In this document: positions 19,200 through 27,053 of the stretch, one piece after another | How positions within the stretch are numbered: the stretch's first letter is position 1 | How the letters are laid out: each line of letters opens with the position of its first letter | Assembly: GCA_025054715.1 (NCBI GenBank) | Contig: JANWYH010000009.1 | Span: 1-64,000, forward strand | Direction: 5' to 3' | DNA: 64,000 bases | Source of the DNA: Pyrinomonadaceae bacterium | Lineage (GTDB): Bacteria > Acidobacteriota > Blastocatellia > Pyrinomonadales > Pyrinomonadaceae | Notes under the pieces: generated by a model | Database searches by the model: none | The model's input: only the letters and a program-made list of their open reading frames with translations | What the model was told of the DNA's origin: nothing | Position numbers and translations under genes: made by a program

Positions 19200-19877
19200 T
19201 TGTTGGCCAAAACTCAGGTAAATGAGGATTTTATAAGTTGCAAAGTTTCGCCTGAAGAGCTTGATGAGCTACTAGCAAAAGGTTGGCGACACTTCGGAAT
19301 ATATTTTTTTCGGTATAGTCTGGTTTATCACGAAAACAAACTTTATCATGTGCTACCACTCAGAATAAGACTTGAAAAATTTAAGCTATCTAAAAGCCTG
19401 CGTCGAATTCTCAGAAAAAATTCTGACTTAGAACATAAGATTCACCCAGTAAAAATAGGAAGTGAAGAAGTAGTTTTGTTCGAGCAGCATAAAACCCGTT
19501 TCAAAAGAAATCCGCCCAACTCGATTTATGACTTCATTTGCCCTATTTCTTCTGTTCCTTGTCAAGTAATGCAACTTTCTGTCTTCTTAAACAAAAAACT
19601 AGTTGCTTGCTCTTTCTTCGATGTAGGACTTGAGAGCGTGTCAAGCATCTACGCAATGTTTGATTTGAACCAATCAAAACGTAGCTTAGGAATATTTACG
19701 ATGCTTCTAGAAATAAACTTCGCTGTCGAATCAAAGAAAAAGTTTTTCTATCAAGGCTACGCATACAAAGAAAAATCCTTTTATGATTACAAAAAACGCT
19801 TCCATGCAGTAGAAGCTTATGACTGGAATAGCGGCGAATGGAAAGAACTAAATCAAAGAGAATTACTCGAGCTTTGA
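19200..19877 (+). CDS. Aspartate/glutamate leucyltransferase (Bpt) / arginyltransferase (ATE)-like protein
   Basis: Residues LLAKGWRHFGIYFFR, LPLRIRLEKFKLSKSLRRILRKN, MFDLNQSKRSLGIFTML and FYQGYAYKEKSFYDYKKRF follow the order of Bpt/ATE aminoacyl-tRNA-protein transferases, which attach Leu or Arg to protein N-termini as a degradation signal. The C-terminal GNAT-like fold appears complete. The N-terminal cysteine cluster and the later CxxC normally present in this family are absent: the stretch before LPLR reads YHENKLYHV instead. Translation begins at TTG (19200 or 19203) after AGGTGG (19191-19196); there is no upstream ATG. It is 71 bp ahead of the DUF1015 gene. Confidence 0.8.
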   Translation: MLAKTQVNEDFISCKVSPEELDELLAKGWRHFGIYFFRYSLVYHENKLYHVLPLRIRLEKFKLSKSLRRILRKNSDLEHKIHPVKIGSEEVVLFEQHKTRFKRNPPNSIYDFICPISSVPCQVMQLSVFLNKKLVACSFFDVGLESVSSIYAMFDLNQSKRSLGIFTMLLEINFAVESKKKFFYQGYAYKEKSFYDYKKRFHAVEAYDWNSGEWKELNQRELLEL

Positions 19878-19948
19878 AAATCATCGGAAATGCGGCGAAA
19901 ATGATAAATTTGATAACAGCCTTCAAGACGAAACGTTAAGGTGGTTAA

Positions 19949-21220
19949 ATGGTTACGATAAGACCCTTTAGAGCATTAAGACCCTTGCCAGAGATGGCTC
20001 CTGCTGTTGCCTCAGTTCCCTATGATGTAATCTCCACGCAAAAGGCACGTTCGATAATTTCGGAAAACCCTTTTAGCTTTCTCCGAGTTTCTGTTTCGGA
20101 AGCTGAATTTTCAGAAGATGAAAATCCTACTGAAGCAGAGGTTTTCAAGAAATCGCTTGAAAATTTACGTGACCTCATCGAAAAAGGGGTTTTTACTCAA
20201 GATCGAGAACCTTCTATCTACATCTATCGTTTATGCAGAAGCGGGAAAAGCCAGACAGGAATCGTAGCATGTTGCTCGCTTGACGAATATGAAGAAAGAA
20301 AAATAAAACCTCACGAAGATACTCGACCTGAAAAGGTTGAAAATCGAACCTCTCAAATGCTAGCTTTAAAAGCTCACACAGGCTTGATTTTTCTTGCTTT
20401 TCGCAGCCACTCACAGATAAAAAATCTGATTGCAAAGGCATCTGAAACAACGCCAATTTACGATTTCTACTGTGCAGACGGCGTGAGACAAATCATTTGG
20501 AAAATTCCACAAGTCGAAGAATTTACGGAAGCTTTCTTAAATGTTCCTGCTCTTTATATCGCAGACGGCCACCACAGAATTGAAAGCGCATTGCGCGTCC
20601 GTAAAATTCTAAGGAAGCAGAATCCAAAACAAATTTCAGAATGCGACTTCGTAATGGCAGGCATGTTTCCTTCAGATGAGCTTCAAATTCTACCCTACAA
20701 CCGATTGATAAGAGATTTGAAAGGCTTAACAGAAGAAAGACTGATTACACAGCTAAAAAAACACTTCTCGGTCAAAGAAACTAATCAAAAGACACCTTCT
20801 CGCAAGGGCGAATTTTGTATGTATCTAGGCAAAGGCAAATGGTACCTTTTGACATTCAAGGGCGAGTTCAAAAATCTAGACGTAGTTGAAAGGCTAGACG
20901 TAAGTATCCTTCAAAATTTTGTTTTATCGCCAATCTTGGGAATAAGTGATCCCAGAACCGATAAAAGAATAGATTTTCTCGGAGGAGCATGTGGAATTGA
21001 AGAGCTAGAAAGACAGGTTGATGATTTCGGTGCGCGCCTAGCGTTTTCAATGTTTCCCACATCAATCGAAGAGCTTTTTGAGGTTGCTGATGCGAGAAAA
21101 CTAATGCCACCAAAATCCACATGGTTCGAACCAAAATTAAAGGATGGTCTTCTGATTCATACTTTCGGAGAAACTTATGAAAGTAACACTAATCACCGGA
21201 GCTTCCAGCGGAATAGGTGA
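19949..21220 (+). CDS. DUF1015 family protein, possible serine-metabolism kinase
   Basis: A 423-residue member of DUF1015, recognised by the opening IRPFRALRPLPEMAPAVASVPYD (positions 4-26), HEDTRPEKVENR, and YIADGHHRIESALR with the core Asp206-Gly207-His208-His209-Arg210, then FVMAGMFPSDELQILPYNR. The DGHHR element recalls the ParB/Srx/SbnI fold that includes free-serine kinases, and the gene is co-directional with serC here. Function as a serine kinase or a related enzyme is therefore a reasonable inference, not shown. The ATG at 19949 follows AAGGTGG. The 3' end overlaps the next SDR gene by 44 bp, implying coupled translation. Confidence 0.85.
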   Translation: MVTIRPFRALRPLPEMAPAVASVPYDVISTQKARSIISENPFSFLRVSVSEAEFSEDENPTEAEVFKKSLENLRDLIEKGVFTQDREPSIYIYRLCRSGKSQTGIVACCSLDEYEERKIKPHEDTRPEKVENRTSQMLALKAHTGLIFLAFRSHSQIKNLIAKASETTPIYDFYCADGVRQIIWKIPQVEEFTEAFLNVPALYIADGHHRIESALRVRKILRKQNPKQISECDFVMAGMFPSDELQILPYNRLIRDLKGLTEERLITQLKKHFSVKETNQKTPSRKGEFCMYLGKGKWYLLTFKGEFKNLDVVERLDVSILQNFVLSPILGISDPRTDKRIDFLGGACGIEELERQVDDFGARLAFSMFPTSIEELFEVADARKLMPPKSTWFEPKLKDGLLIHTFGETYESNTNHRSFQRNR

Positions 21221-21959
21221 ATCCTTTGCCAAACGCCTTGCAAAGGAAAAGCACAATCTAGTTCTTGTAGCTAGATCAAGGGAAAGGCTTGAACGCTTAG
21301 CAAAAGAGCTTTCCTCTGAAGAAAACATAGTAGCTGATTACATTAGTGTCGATCTTTCGGAACCTAACGCTGATCTGAAAGTTTTTGAGTTTACCGAAAG
21401 TCGAGGATTCCAAGTAAATTGGCTAATAAACAATGCTGGTTTTGGCTCTTTCGGTTACTTTTCAGAGCTAGACTTACAGAGAGAATTACAGATGATCCGC
21501 CTAAATGTCGAGGCATTAGTTGCTTTAACACATCGCTACCTACAAAAAATGAGGCAAATGCGTGAAGGTGTCATAATTAACGTTTCTTCCGCAGCAGGTT
21601 TTCAGCCTGTTCCATTCATGGCTACTTATGCAGCAACAAAAGCGTTCGTAACTTCTTTTACCGCTGCAATCGCCGAAGAAAACCGCCCTCATGGAATCAT
21701 CATTCAGGCCCTTTGTCCGGGTGCAACTGAGACAAAATTTTTTGAAACTGCTAAGATGGACAGGCTCGTAGGAATAAAGGGCATGCAAACGCCAGAACAA
21801 GTCGTAGAAACAGCTCTTAAAGCTGTTCGCAAAAAAAAGGTTGTGCCCGTTTCGGGTTTTGCAAACTATTTAGTTTCAGTCATCGGCTCTATAACGCCTG
21901 AATGGTTGGTTACGCGAGCAGTCGCTAGCATAGTAAGACCAAAACTTGAAAAGAAATGA
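21177..21959 (+). CDS. Short-chain dehydrogenase/reductase (classical SDR, DltE-like)
   Basis: A 260-residue NAD(P)-dependent oxidoreductase with TGASSGIG at residues 7-14, the structural motif NNAG (in WLINNAGFGSFG), catalytic Ser in INVSSAAG and the YxxxK pair Tyr151/Lys155 in TYAATKAF. The DltE/YbbO-type tail (PEWLVTRAVASIVRP) suggests a membrane-associated or acyl/alcohol substrate, but substrate cannot be assigned. Its start lies 44 bp inside the DUF1015 gene and its TGA overlaps the serC ATG by 4 bp (ATGA). The tight packing makes DUF1015, SDR and serC one transcriptional unit. Confidence 0.9.
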   Translation: MKVTLITGASSGIGESFAKRLAKEKHNLVLVARSRERLERLAKELSSEENIVADYISVDLSEPNADLKVFEFTESRGFQVNWLINNAGFGSFGYFSELDLQRELQMIRLNVEALVALTHRYLQKMRQMREGVIINVSSAAGFQPVPFMATYAATKAFVTSFTAAIAEENRPHGIIIQALCPGATETKFFETAKMDRLVGIKGMQTPEQVVETALKAVRKKKVVPVSGFANYLVSVIGSITPEWLVTRAVASIVRPKLEKK

Positions 21960-23041
21960 AAGAGGAAAGAGTTTTTAACTTCAGCGCTGGTCCTGCAATC
22001 TTGCCGATAGAAGTCTTACAAAAGGCAAAGCAAGAAATGCTCTCACTAAAAAGGTCTGGCATGTCTGTAATGGAAATAAGTCATCGCTCAAAAGAATTCA
22101 AGGAAATACTTGAAAAAACAAAACTTTCCATAAAGCAACTCCTAAAAATCGGAGATGATTACGAAATCTTATTTTTCTCAGGAGGCGCAAGTCTTCAATT
22201 TGCTTTGATACCGCTAAACTTCCTTAACAAATCAGCAGACTTCGTAGTCACAGGACACTGGAGCATGAAAGCTTTTCAGGAAGCTAAGAAGCTTGGAGTG
22301 GTGAACTTGATTTACTCATCCGAAAAGGAAAATTTTTCTACTACTCCTCGTAAAAGTGATTTAAAGGCTAATCCATCGTCTGACTACGTTCATTACTGCT
22401 CAAATGAAACGATAGACGGCGTCGAATTCAAATATGATTTAGAGGTCGGCAACCTGCCGGTCGTCTGTGACGCCTCATCAAATATAATGTCAAAACCCAT
22501 TGACATAAAAAAGTATGCTCTTATTTACGCAGGTGCGCAAAAAAATTTAGGCCCTTCAGGTATAACTTTAGTCATTGTGCAAAAAGATTTTCTAAGCCGA
22601 GCTAAAAGCAACCTACCAACAATGCTAAGCTACAAGAGCTTTGCTGAACACGATTCGATGCCAAATACGCCTAACACATGGGGCATTTACTTAATAGGTC
22701 TTGTCTGTGATTGGCTGAGAGAAAAAGGCGGTCTAGAGCGAATAGCGGAGATTAACCTTGAAAAGGCAAAACTCATCTACAAGGAAATTGATGAAAGTAA
22801 CGGCTTTTATAGAAGTAAGGTGGAGCCATCTTCTCGTTCAACGATGAATGTTACCTTTAGTCTGCCATCAAAAGAGCTGGATGAAAAATTCTGCGCTAAG
22901 GCTGAAGAAATAGGACTAAGAAACTTGAAAGGACATCGCTCAGTTGGAGGTATTAGAGCATCTATCTACAACGCCTTTCCATTAGAAGGCGTTATAAGAT
23001 TGGTTGAATTTATGAGAGATTTCCGACGTAAATACTCATAA
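21956..23041 (+). CDS. serC: Phosphoserine aminotransferase
   Basis: SerC converts 3-phosphohydroxypyruvate and glutamate to phosphoserine in serine biosynthesis, and can also act in the pyridoxal phosphate pathway. The protein opens with FNFSAGPAILPIEVL, has GGASLQFALIPLN in the substrate/cofactor region, PLP lysine Lys196 in YAGAQKNLGPSG, and the C-terminal HRSVGGIRASIYNAFPLEGV. Length (361) is normal. No serA or serB is adjacent, though the DUF1015 protein two genes upstream may be involved in serine phosphorylation. The end overlaps the convergent FHA-kinase gene by 6 bp. Confidence 0.96.
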   Translation: MKEERVFNFSAGPAILPIEVLQKAKQEMLSLKRSGMSVMEISHRSKEFKEILEKTKLSIKQLLKIGDDYEILFFSGGASLQFALIPLNFLNKSADFVVTGHWSMKAFQEAKKLGVVNLIYSSEKENFSTTPRKSDLKANPSSDYVHYCSNETIDGVEFKYDLEVGNLPVVCDASSNIMSKPIDIKKYALIYAGAQKNLGPSGITLVIVQKDFLSRAKSNLPTMLSYKSFAEHDSMPNTPNTWGIYLIGLVCDWLREKGGLERIAEINLEKAKLIYKEIDESNGFYRSKVEPSSRSTMNVTFSLPSKELDEKFCAKAEEIGLRNLKGHRSVGGIRASIYNAFPLEGVIRLVEFMRDFRRKYS

Positions 23042-24337
23042 TCTAGCTGCCTCTAGAAGAGCCTGTCGCATTTGACCAGCCGTTTGCCACCGTTCTTTTG
23101 GTTTTTTTGATAACGCTTTTTCCACAACTTCTGCTACCTCTTGAGGCACATCCCGATCACGAACAGCAATCGGAACAATCGGCTTTTCAAGAACAGCTTT
23201 CACTATTTCAGAAATGCCAGCATTCCGACCTACGTCTAAAGCGTGACTTCCAGTCAATAAAACGTAAGCCGTCATCCCAGCCGCATAAATATCGGCAGTA
23301 GGAAGAACTTCTTTAAAATTCCTAATTTGCTCTGGAGGCATATAAATCACAGTCCCTGCAACGTCACCAACCATGGTGACACCACTCATCCCCGTTTGCT
23401 TAAAGCTCTTTGCAAGCCCGAAATCAGCAAGCTTTACTGAATAATTCGGATAATTACCACTAACTAGTATATTCCCTTCTTTTATATCCCGATGTATGTA
23501 TCCTTTCGAGTGAGCATAATCAAGTGCTGTTAAAACTTGCTCCATAATTATTACAACTTCTCGATAATCAAGCCTCCCACCCCTTTGTTTTGCAAGTTTT
23601 CCTGCATCAATGCCATTAACAAACTCAGAAATCAGATAAAAGGCTCCGTTATAAAATTTATGTTCGATATAATTGACGATATTTGGGTGTTTCAGACTTG
23701 CCAGCACTTCAATCTCACGTAGAAATCTTCTTTTTGACTGCTCATTCACTGCAACTTCAGGCAGCAAGGTTTTTATAGCAACCAACCTACCATCTTTAAC
23801 AGACTGAGCCAGAATAACACTACCCATGCCGCCCTGCCCTAAAATTCGAATCATCTGATAGCCTGGTAAAGTTTCAGGATTATTCTTCAGTTTTATGCGA
23901 CAAGACTCGCAAATGTAAGAAAGCCCAGCTTCAAAGCCAGAAACCTCAGCAGAAACTACCCGCCCGCAATTTACGCAGCCTACGTCAACTAACGCTGGCA
24001 AAGAAGAGGTTTTCTTACCTAACTTTTCATCTAAGCTTTCATCAAAAACCTCTACTTCTAAGACAGTCTTTCCACCTTGAATCCTATCGCCATTTTTCAA
24101 ATAGGCTGTTTTTACGCGTTCACCGTTTACGTAAGTTCCGTTTGTCGAATCTAAATCGCGGAGAAAAACTTGCGGCGGTGAGATTTCCAGCAAGCAGTGA
24201 TGACGAGAAAAATACGGGTCATCAGGTAAGCAGAGATGAGCTGTTTCAGACCTTCCAATCAAAAAAGTATCAGGCTGATCGAACGTAAAGGCTTTTCCTC
24301 GATGTGGTCCTTCTATTACTCGTAAAACTACCTTCAT
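23036..24337 (-). CDS. FHA domain Ser/Thr protein kinase with zinc ribbon
   Basis: The 433-residue soluble kinase has three modules. An FHA domain (residues ~25-98) carries the phosphothreonine-binding residues Arg29, Ser44/His46 and Asn66. A four-cysteine zinc ribbon (Cys121, Cys124, Cys143, Cys146) follows. A Hanks-type kinase domain (~160-430) has the glycine loop GQGGMGSV, Lys189, HRD at 282-284 and DFG at 305-307. All catalytic residues are present. An N-terminal FHA suggests recruitment to, or feedback from, threonine-phosphorylated partners. No membrane segment is seen. Its ATG overlaps the stop of the upstream zinc-ribbon protein by 4 bp, and another kinase lies one gene further up. 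Confidence 0.94.
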   Translation of the reverse strand: MKVVLRVIEGPHRGKAFTFDQPDTFLIGRSETAHLCLPDDPYFSRHHCLLEISPPQVFLRDLDSTNGTYVNGERVKTAYLKNGDRIQGGKTVLEVEVFDESLDEKLGKKTSSLPALVDVGCVNCGRVVSAEVSGFEAGLSYICESCRIKLKNNPETLPGYQMIRILGQGGMGSVILAQSVKDGRLVAIKTLLPEVAVNEQSKRRFLREIEVLASLKHPNIVNYIEHKFYNGAFYLISEFVNGIDAGKLAKQRGGRLDYREVVIIMEQVLTALDYAHSKGYIHRDIKEGNILVSGNYPNYSVKLADFGLAKSFKQTGMSGVTMVGDVAGTVIYMPPEQIRNFKEVLPTADIYAAGMTAYVLLTGSHALDVGRNAGISEIVKAVLEKPIVPIAVRDRDVPQEVAEVVEKALSKKPKERWQTAGQMRQALLEAARL

Positions 24338-25233
24338 TTAGTTCTAATTTCCAAACCTGAGAAAGCTATCGGCAAATCATCACTTACGTAAATTCCTACA
24401 ACTCCCTTCTTTATGCCAACATCGTCCGAATAGCTGGTCAAAATTTTTCTATTTACGTAAAATTTCATGTTACCGTTTTCATCAACTACTTCTAGAAGAT
24501 TTTCAGCAATACCCGGCTTTATAGCATCAGATTTTGACCAAGGAACCAGTGTTTCTTCTTGCCCGTCTCGATGTCTTACGACCCTGAATTTTTGAGAACT
24601 TGTATCAATCAAAAATGCATAATCTCTCTGCAAAGGTCTTTTCGGATCAGAATGAATCAAAATCCCAAATCCGTGTTTGGTTTCTTTTCCTGTAACGTTT
24701 CTAACAACTACTCTTGTCAAAGCGTTTTCAGTCCTAAAATTAGACTTTTGAGTTATTAAAACATAATAAAAGTCCTTTTTACCCTTCATCACTAATTCAT
24801 TATTTGAATAAGTCACTTCAGTTCCTTCTATACTTCGAGCTGGCACCCAATCAATAAGGCTATCCTTTAATGCTTTTTTATATTGGCTTATGTCTATAGT
24901 ATCTAACTCACGCGCAAAGTCCGAACTATTATTTTCCTCTACGGGAAGACTAGCCAGTAAACCCAAAAGAACAATGAAGCCACCAGAACAAATTAAAGCC
25001 ACACCTGCAAACACGCCCAGAACCCAAAGCCATGCCTTTGAACCTTTCTTTTTCCCAGTCTCTTTCCAACTATCTCCAACCGGCTCACCTACAGTTCTTG
25101 CGTCAGATGAGAAAGCTGCCGAAGAAATATCAATAGAAACGAGAGCTCCTCTATCATAGACACAAAAATTCATCTCATCTTCATATCTTCTGTTGCATAG
25201 AGGGCAAATCTTCATTCTTAATTCTCCCTTCAA
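24334..25233 (-). CDS. Membrane protein with N-terminal zinc ribbon and extracytoplasmic beta-sandwich-like domain
   Basis: Not assigned to a named family. The N-terminus has a zinc ribbon, CPLCNRRYEDEMNFC, then a low-complexity linker, one transmembrane helix (about residues 70-96) and a ~190-residue C-terminal domain. That domain contains WVPARSIEGTEV, a repeated beta-strand pattern and NGNMKFYVNRKILTSY, like the DUF1080/laminin-G-type folds that bind or hydrolyse glycans. The start is either the ATG at 25233 or the one at 25215 (MKICPLC). Lying between two Ser/Thr kinases with zinc ribbons and overlapping the second by 4 bp, it is a likely signalling partner or kinase substrate. Confidence 0.75.
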   Translation of the reverse strand: MKGELRMKICPLCNRRYEDEMNFCVYDRGALVSIDISSAAFSSDARTVGEPVGDSWKETGKKKGSKAWLWVLGVFAGVALICSGGFIVLLGLLASLPVEENNSSDFARELDTIDISQYKKALKDSLIDWVPARSIEGTEVTYSNNELVMKGKKDFYYVLITQKSNFRTENALTRVVVRNVTGKETKHGFGILIHSDPKRPLQRDYAFLIDTSSQKFRVVRHRDGQEETLVPWSKSDAIKPGIAENLLEVVDENGNMKFYVNRKILTSYSDDVGIKKGVVGIYVSDDLPIAFSGLEIRTK

Positions 25234-25280
25234 AAACCTTGGTCATACATAAAAGACAAAATCCATAACCTTATTATCTA

Positions 25281-26867
25281 CTATAAAGAGATACCGCAAC
25301 GACCACAAAATTTTGCGCTAGAAGCGTAAATTGCTCCACATCTTTTACAAACTCTTTGCTGCTGATAAAACCCCTTCTCAGGTGATAGAAATGGCACGTT
25401 CTGTGTTTGATAAGACACTGTATTCGTTACCACAGGCATTCCACAATTACCGCAGAATTTGGCACTTAAAGGAATAGAACTTCTGCAATTAAGACATTCT
25501 ATCTCAGAACTACCACCTTTCCCTGGAGCAACCAATTCGAAACTTGCATTTCCACACTTGCCGCAAAACTTGACTCCTTCGGCGAAACGTGCTCCGCACC
25601 TTTTACAAGCAACAATGCCTGGCAGAATAGTCTTTGAACTACCTTCTGCAAGTCCTTGCCGCTCGGCTAAATTCAGTGATTTTAATTGCGTCTGAATTAC
25701 CTGCTCTGCTACATCACCTCTGATTTCAATTTCTCTTTCATCATCCTTATGGCCTGCTTTTGAAACTCTTAAAACATGCCTTCCAATAGGAATTCCCCTT
25801 ATTATCAGCCTTCCTGTGCTTCCTACTGTTCCTCTTCTTTCATCATCAACGTACACCTCAGCCCCCTGCGGAGCAATTACAATGAGGCGAGTTTCACCTT
25901 CATTTCTCCGTTCCTTAGCTCCTTTAGCCGCTCTCTCTAACCTCTCAATCCATTCTTCTACACTTCTAGGTCTTTCCGCTCGGTCACGCCTTATCGCCCA
26001 CATCACTACGTTCTCCACTTCCTTAGGCACATCAACACCGAACGAACTTATCAATGGTGCCTCTCTAGTAATCTTCTTGACCATCAACTCATGAAAATTA
26101 CCTTCAAACGGCAACCGACCACTTAGCATAACATACCCTATCACCCCCAACGCATATATGTCCACTCGCTCATCCAATGTATCATTCCTCCCCTCAATTT
26201 GCTCAGGAGCCATATACTCAGGCGTTCCTAATATCCCCTGGGTCTCCTGTCCAACTCCTCCTTCCTTCAACTTCGCTAAACCGAAATCCCCTATCTTTAC
26301 ATGCCACTCCATCCTACCTACTCCAGACTCCAAAAACACATTCCCAGGCTTTAAATCTCTGTGTATTATCCCTTTTCTGTGTGCTTCTATTAACCCTTCG
26401 CTTATTTGTCCTAAAAGCCCCACCGCACGCTCCAAGCTTATACTGCCTTCTCTTTTCAATAAACTCTGCAACGTCTCCCCCTCCACATACTCCATCACCA
26501 TGTACGGCATCCCGACCTCGGTCTCTCCAAAATCTAATACCGACACTATATGCCGCCCTCGAAGCCTTGCTGCTAAATCTGCTTCCGTCCTGAATCTCTT
26601 CAAAATCTCCTCCTCACTCATACCACTAATACTAAATGCCTCAGGCTTTATGATCTTGACTGCTACCTTCCGCTCCGTAAATTTCTTGTCAAAACCCAAA
26701 TATACGTGCCCCATCCCACCACTACCTATCCGTTTTGTTAATTCATACCTCCCGCTTATCAATCTGCTTCCTACTATCACCTCCCGTGTTTGTATTCCTC
26801 CCTCAACACAACTGCATTCCATCACTCCATCATCGTAACATCTTTTGCATTTAATGCATTCTCTCAT
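25281..26867 (-). CDS. Ser/Thr protein kinase with PEGA domain and three C-terminal zinc ribbons
   Basis: A 528-residue kinase. A short cysteine-rich N-terminus (CIKCKRCYDDGVMECSC) precedes the Hanks-type domain (~40-312) with GSGGMGHVY, Lys71, HRD at 169-171, DFG and PEYMAPEQ. A PEGA domain follows (~325-395; VYVDDERRGTV). The C-terminus has three zinc ribbons, each of the form CxxC-x(12)-CGxC (CKRCGARF, CLNCRSSI, CKRCGAIY). PEGA is usually extracytoplasmic, yet no transmembrane helix is visible here, so it is probably cytosolic. It heads the kinase operon, 47 bp before the membrane zinc-ribbon gene. The kinase half favours G-ending codons (GAG, GGG, AGG) unlike its neighbours. Confidence 0.93.
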   Translation of the reverse strand: MRECIKCKRCYDDGVMECSCVEGGIQTREVIVGSRLISGRYELTKRIGSGGMGHVYLGFDKKFTERKVAVKIIKPEAFSISGMSEEEILKRFRTEADLAARLRGRHIVSVLDFGETEVGMPYMVMEYVEGETLQSLLKREGSISLERAVGLLGQISEGLIEAHRKGIIHRDLKPGNVFLESGVGRMEWHVKIGDFGLAKLKEGGVGQETQGILGTPEYMAPEQIEGRNDTLDERVDIYALGVIGYVMLSGRLPFEGNFHELMVKKITREAPLISSFGVDVPKEVENVVMWAIRRDRAERPRSVEEWIERLERAAKGAKERRNEGETRLIVIAPQGAEVYVDDERRGTVGSTGRLIIRGIPIGRHVLRVSKAGHKDDEREIEIRGDVAEQVIQTQLKSLNLAERQGLAEGSSKTILPGIVACKRCGARFAEGVKFCGKCGNASFELVAPGKGGSSEIECLNCRSSIPLSAKFCGNCGMPVVTNTVSYQTQNVPFLSPEKGFYQQQRVCKRCGAIYASSAKFCGRCGISL

Positions 26868-26940
26868 CGGTTATATTTTTATCCTAAAATAAAAGTTTTC
26901 AAAGCCTTTCTATTGAAAGTGTTCATAGTCGAATGCGAAT

Positions 26941-26969
26941 TTGCGACACTTCTTCTAAATTGCTATAAT
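26941..26969 (+). promoter_or_regulatory. Promoter of tRNA-Lys
   Basis: TTGCGA (26941-26946) and TATAAT (26964-26969) are separated by 17 bp, and the -10 has a TGC extension. Transcription would start at about 26976, directly before the mature 5' end at 26977, leaving almost no leader. Confidence 0.75.
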
Positions 26970-26976
26970 CAGAATC

Positions 26977-27049
26977 GGGTCGTTAGCTCAGTTGGTAGAG
27001 CAGGTGACTCTTAATCACCGGGCCGCAGGTTCGAGTCCTGCACGACCCA
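26977..27049 (+). tRNA. tRNA-Lys(CTT)
   Basis: A full cloverleaf can be drawn by eye. The acceptor stem is GGGTCGT (26977-26983) with ACGACCC (27042-27048), followed by discriminator A (27049). The D arm is GCTCAGTTGGTAGAGC, the anticodon stem GGTGA/TCACC encloses loop CTCTTAA with anticodon CTT, and the T arm is GCAGG-TTCGAGT-CCTGC. CCA is not encoded. The convergent SDR gene ends 4 bp downstream. No integrase or duplicated tRNA 3' end was noticed nearby. Confidence 0.97.
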
Positions 27050-27053
27050 AATT

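Noticed and set aside
26158-26838. 226-codon open frame antisense to the kinase gene
   Set aside because: It is fully inside a well-supported kinase with intact catalytic motifs, has no recognisable domain, and its openness is explained by the G-rich codon use of the kinase strand.
26977-27049. tRNA-Lys as an integration site
   Set aside because: No integrase, direct repeat of the tRNA 3' end or change in gene content follows. The next gene is a co-linear ordinary SDR.
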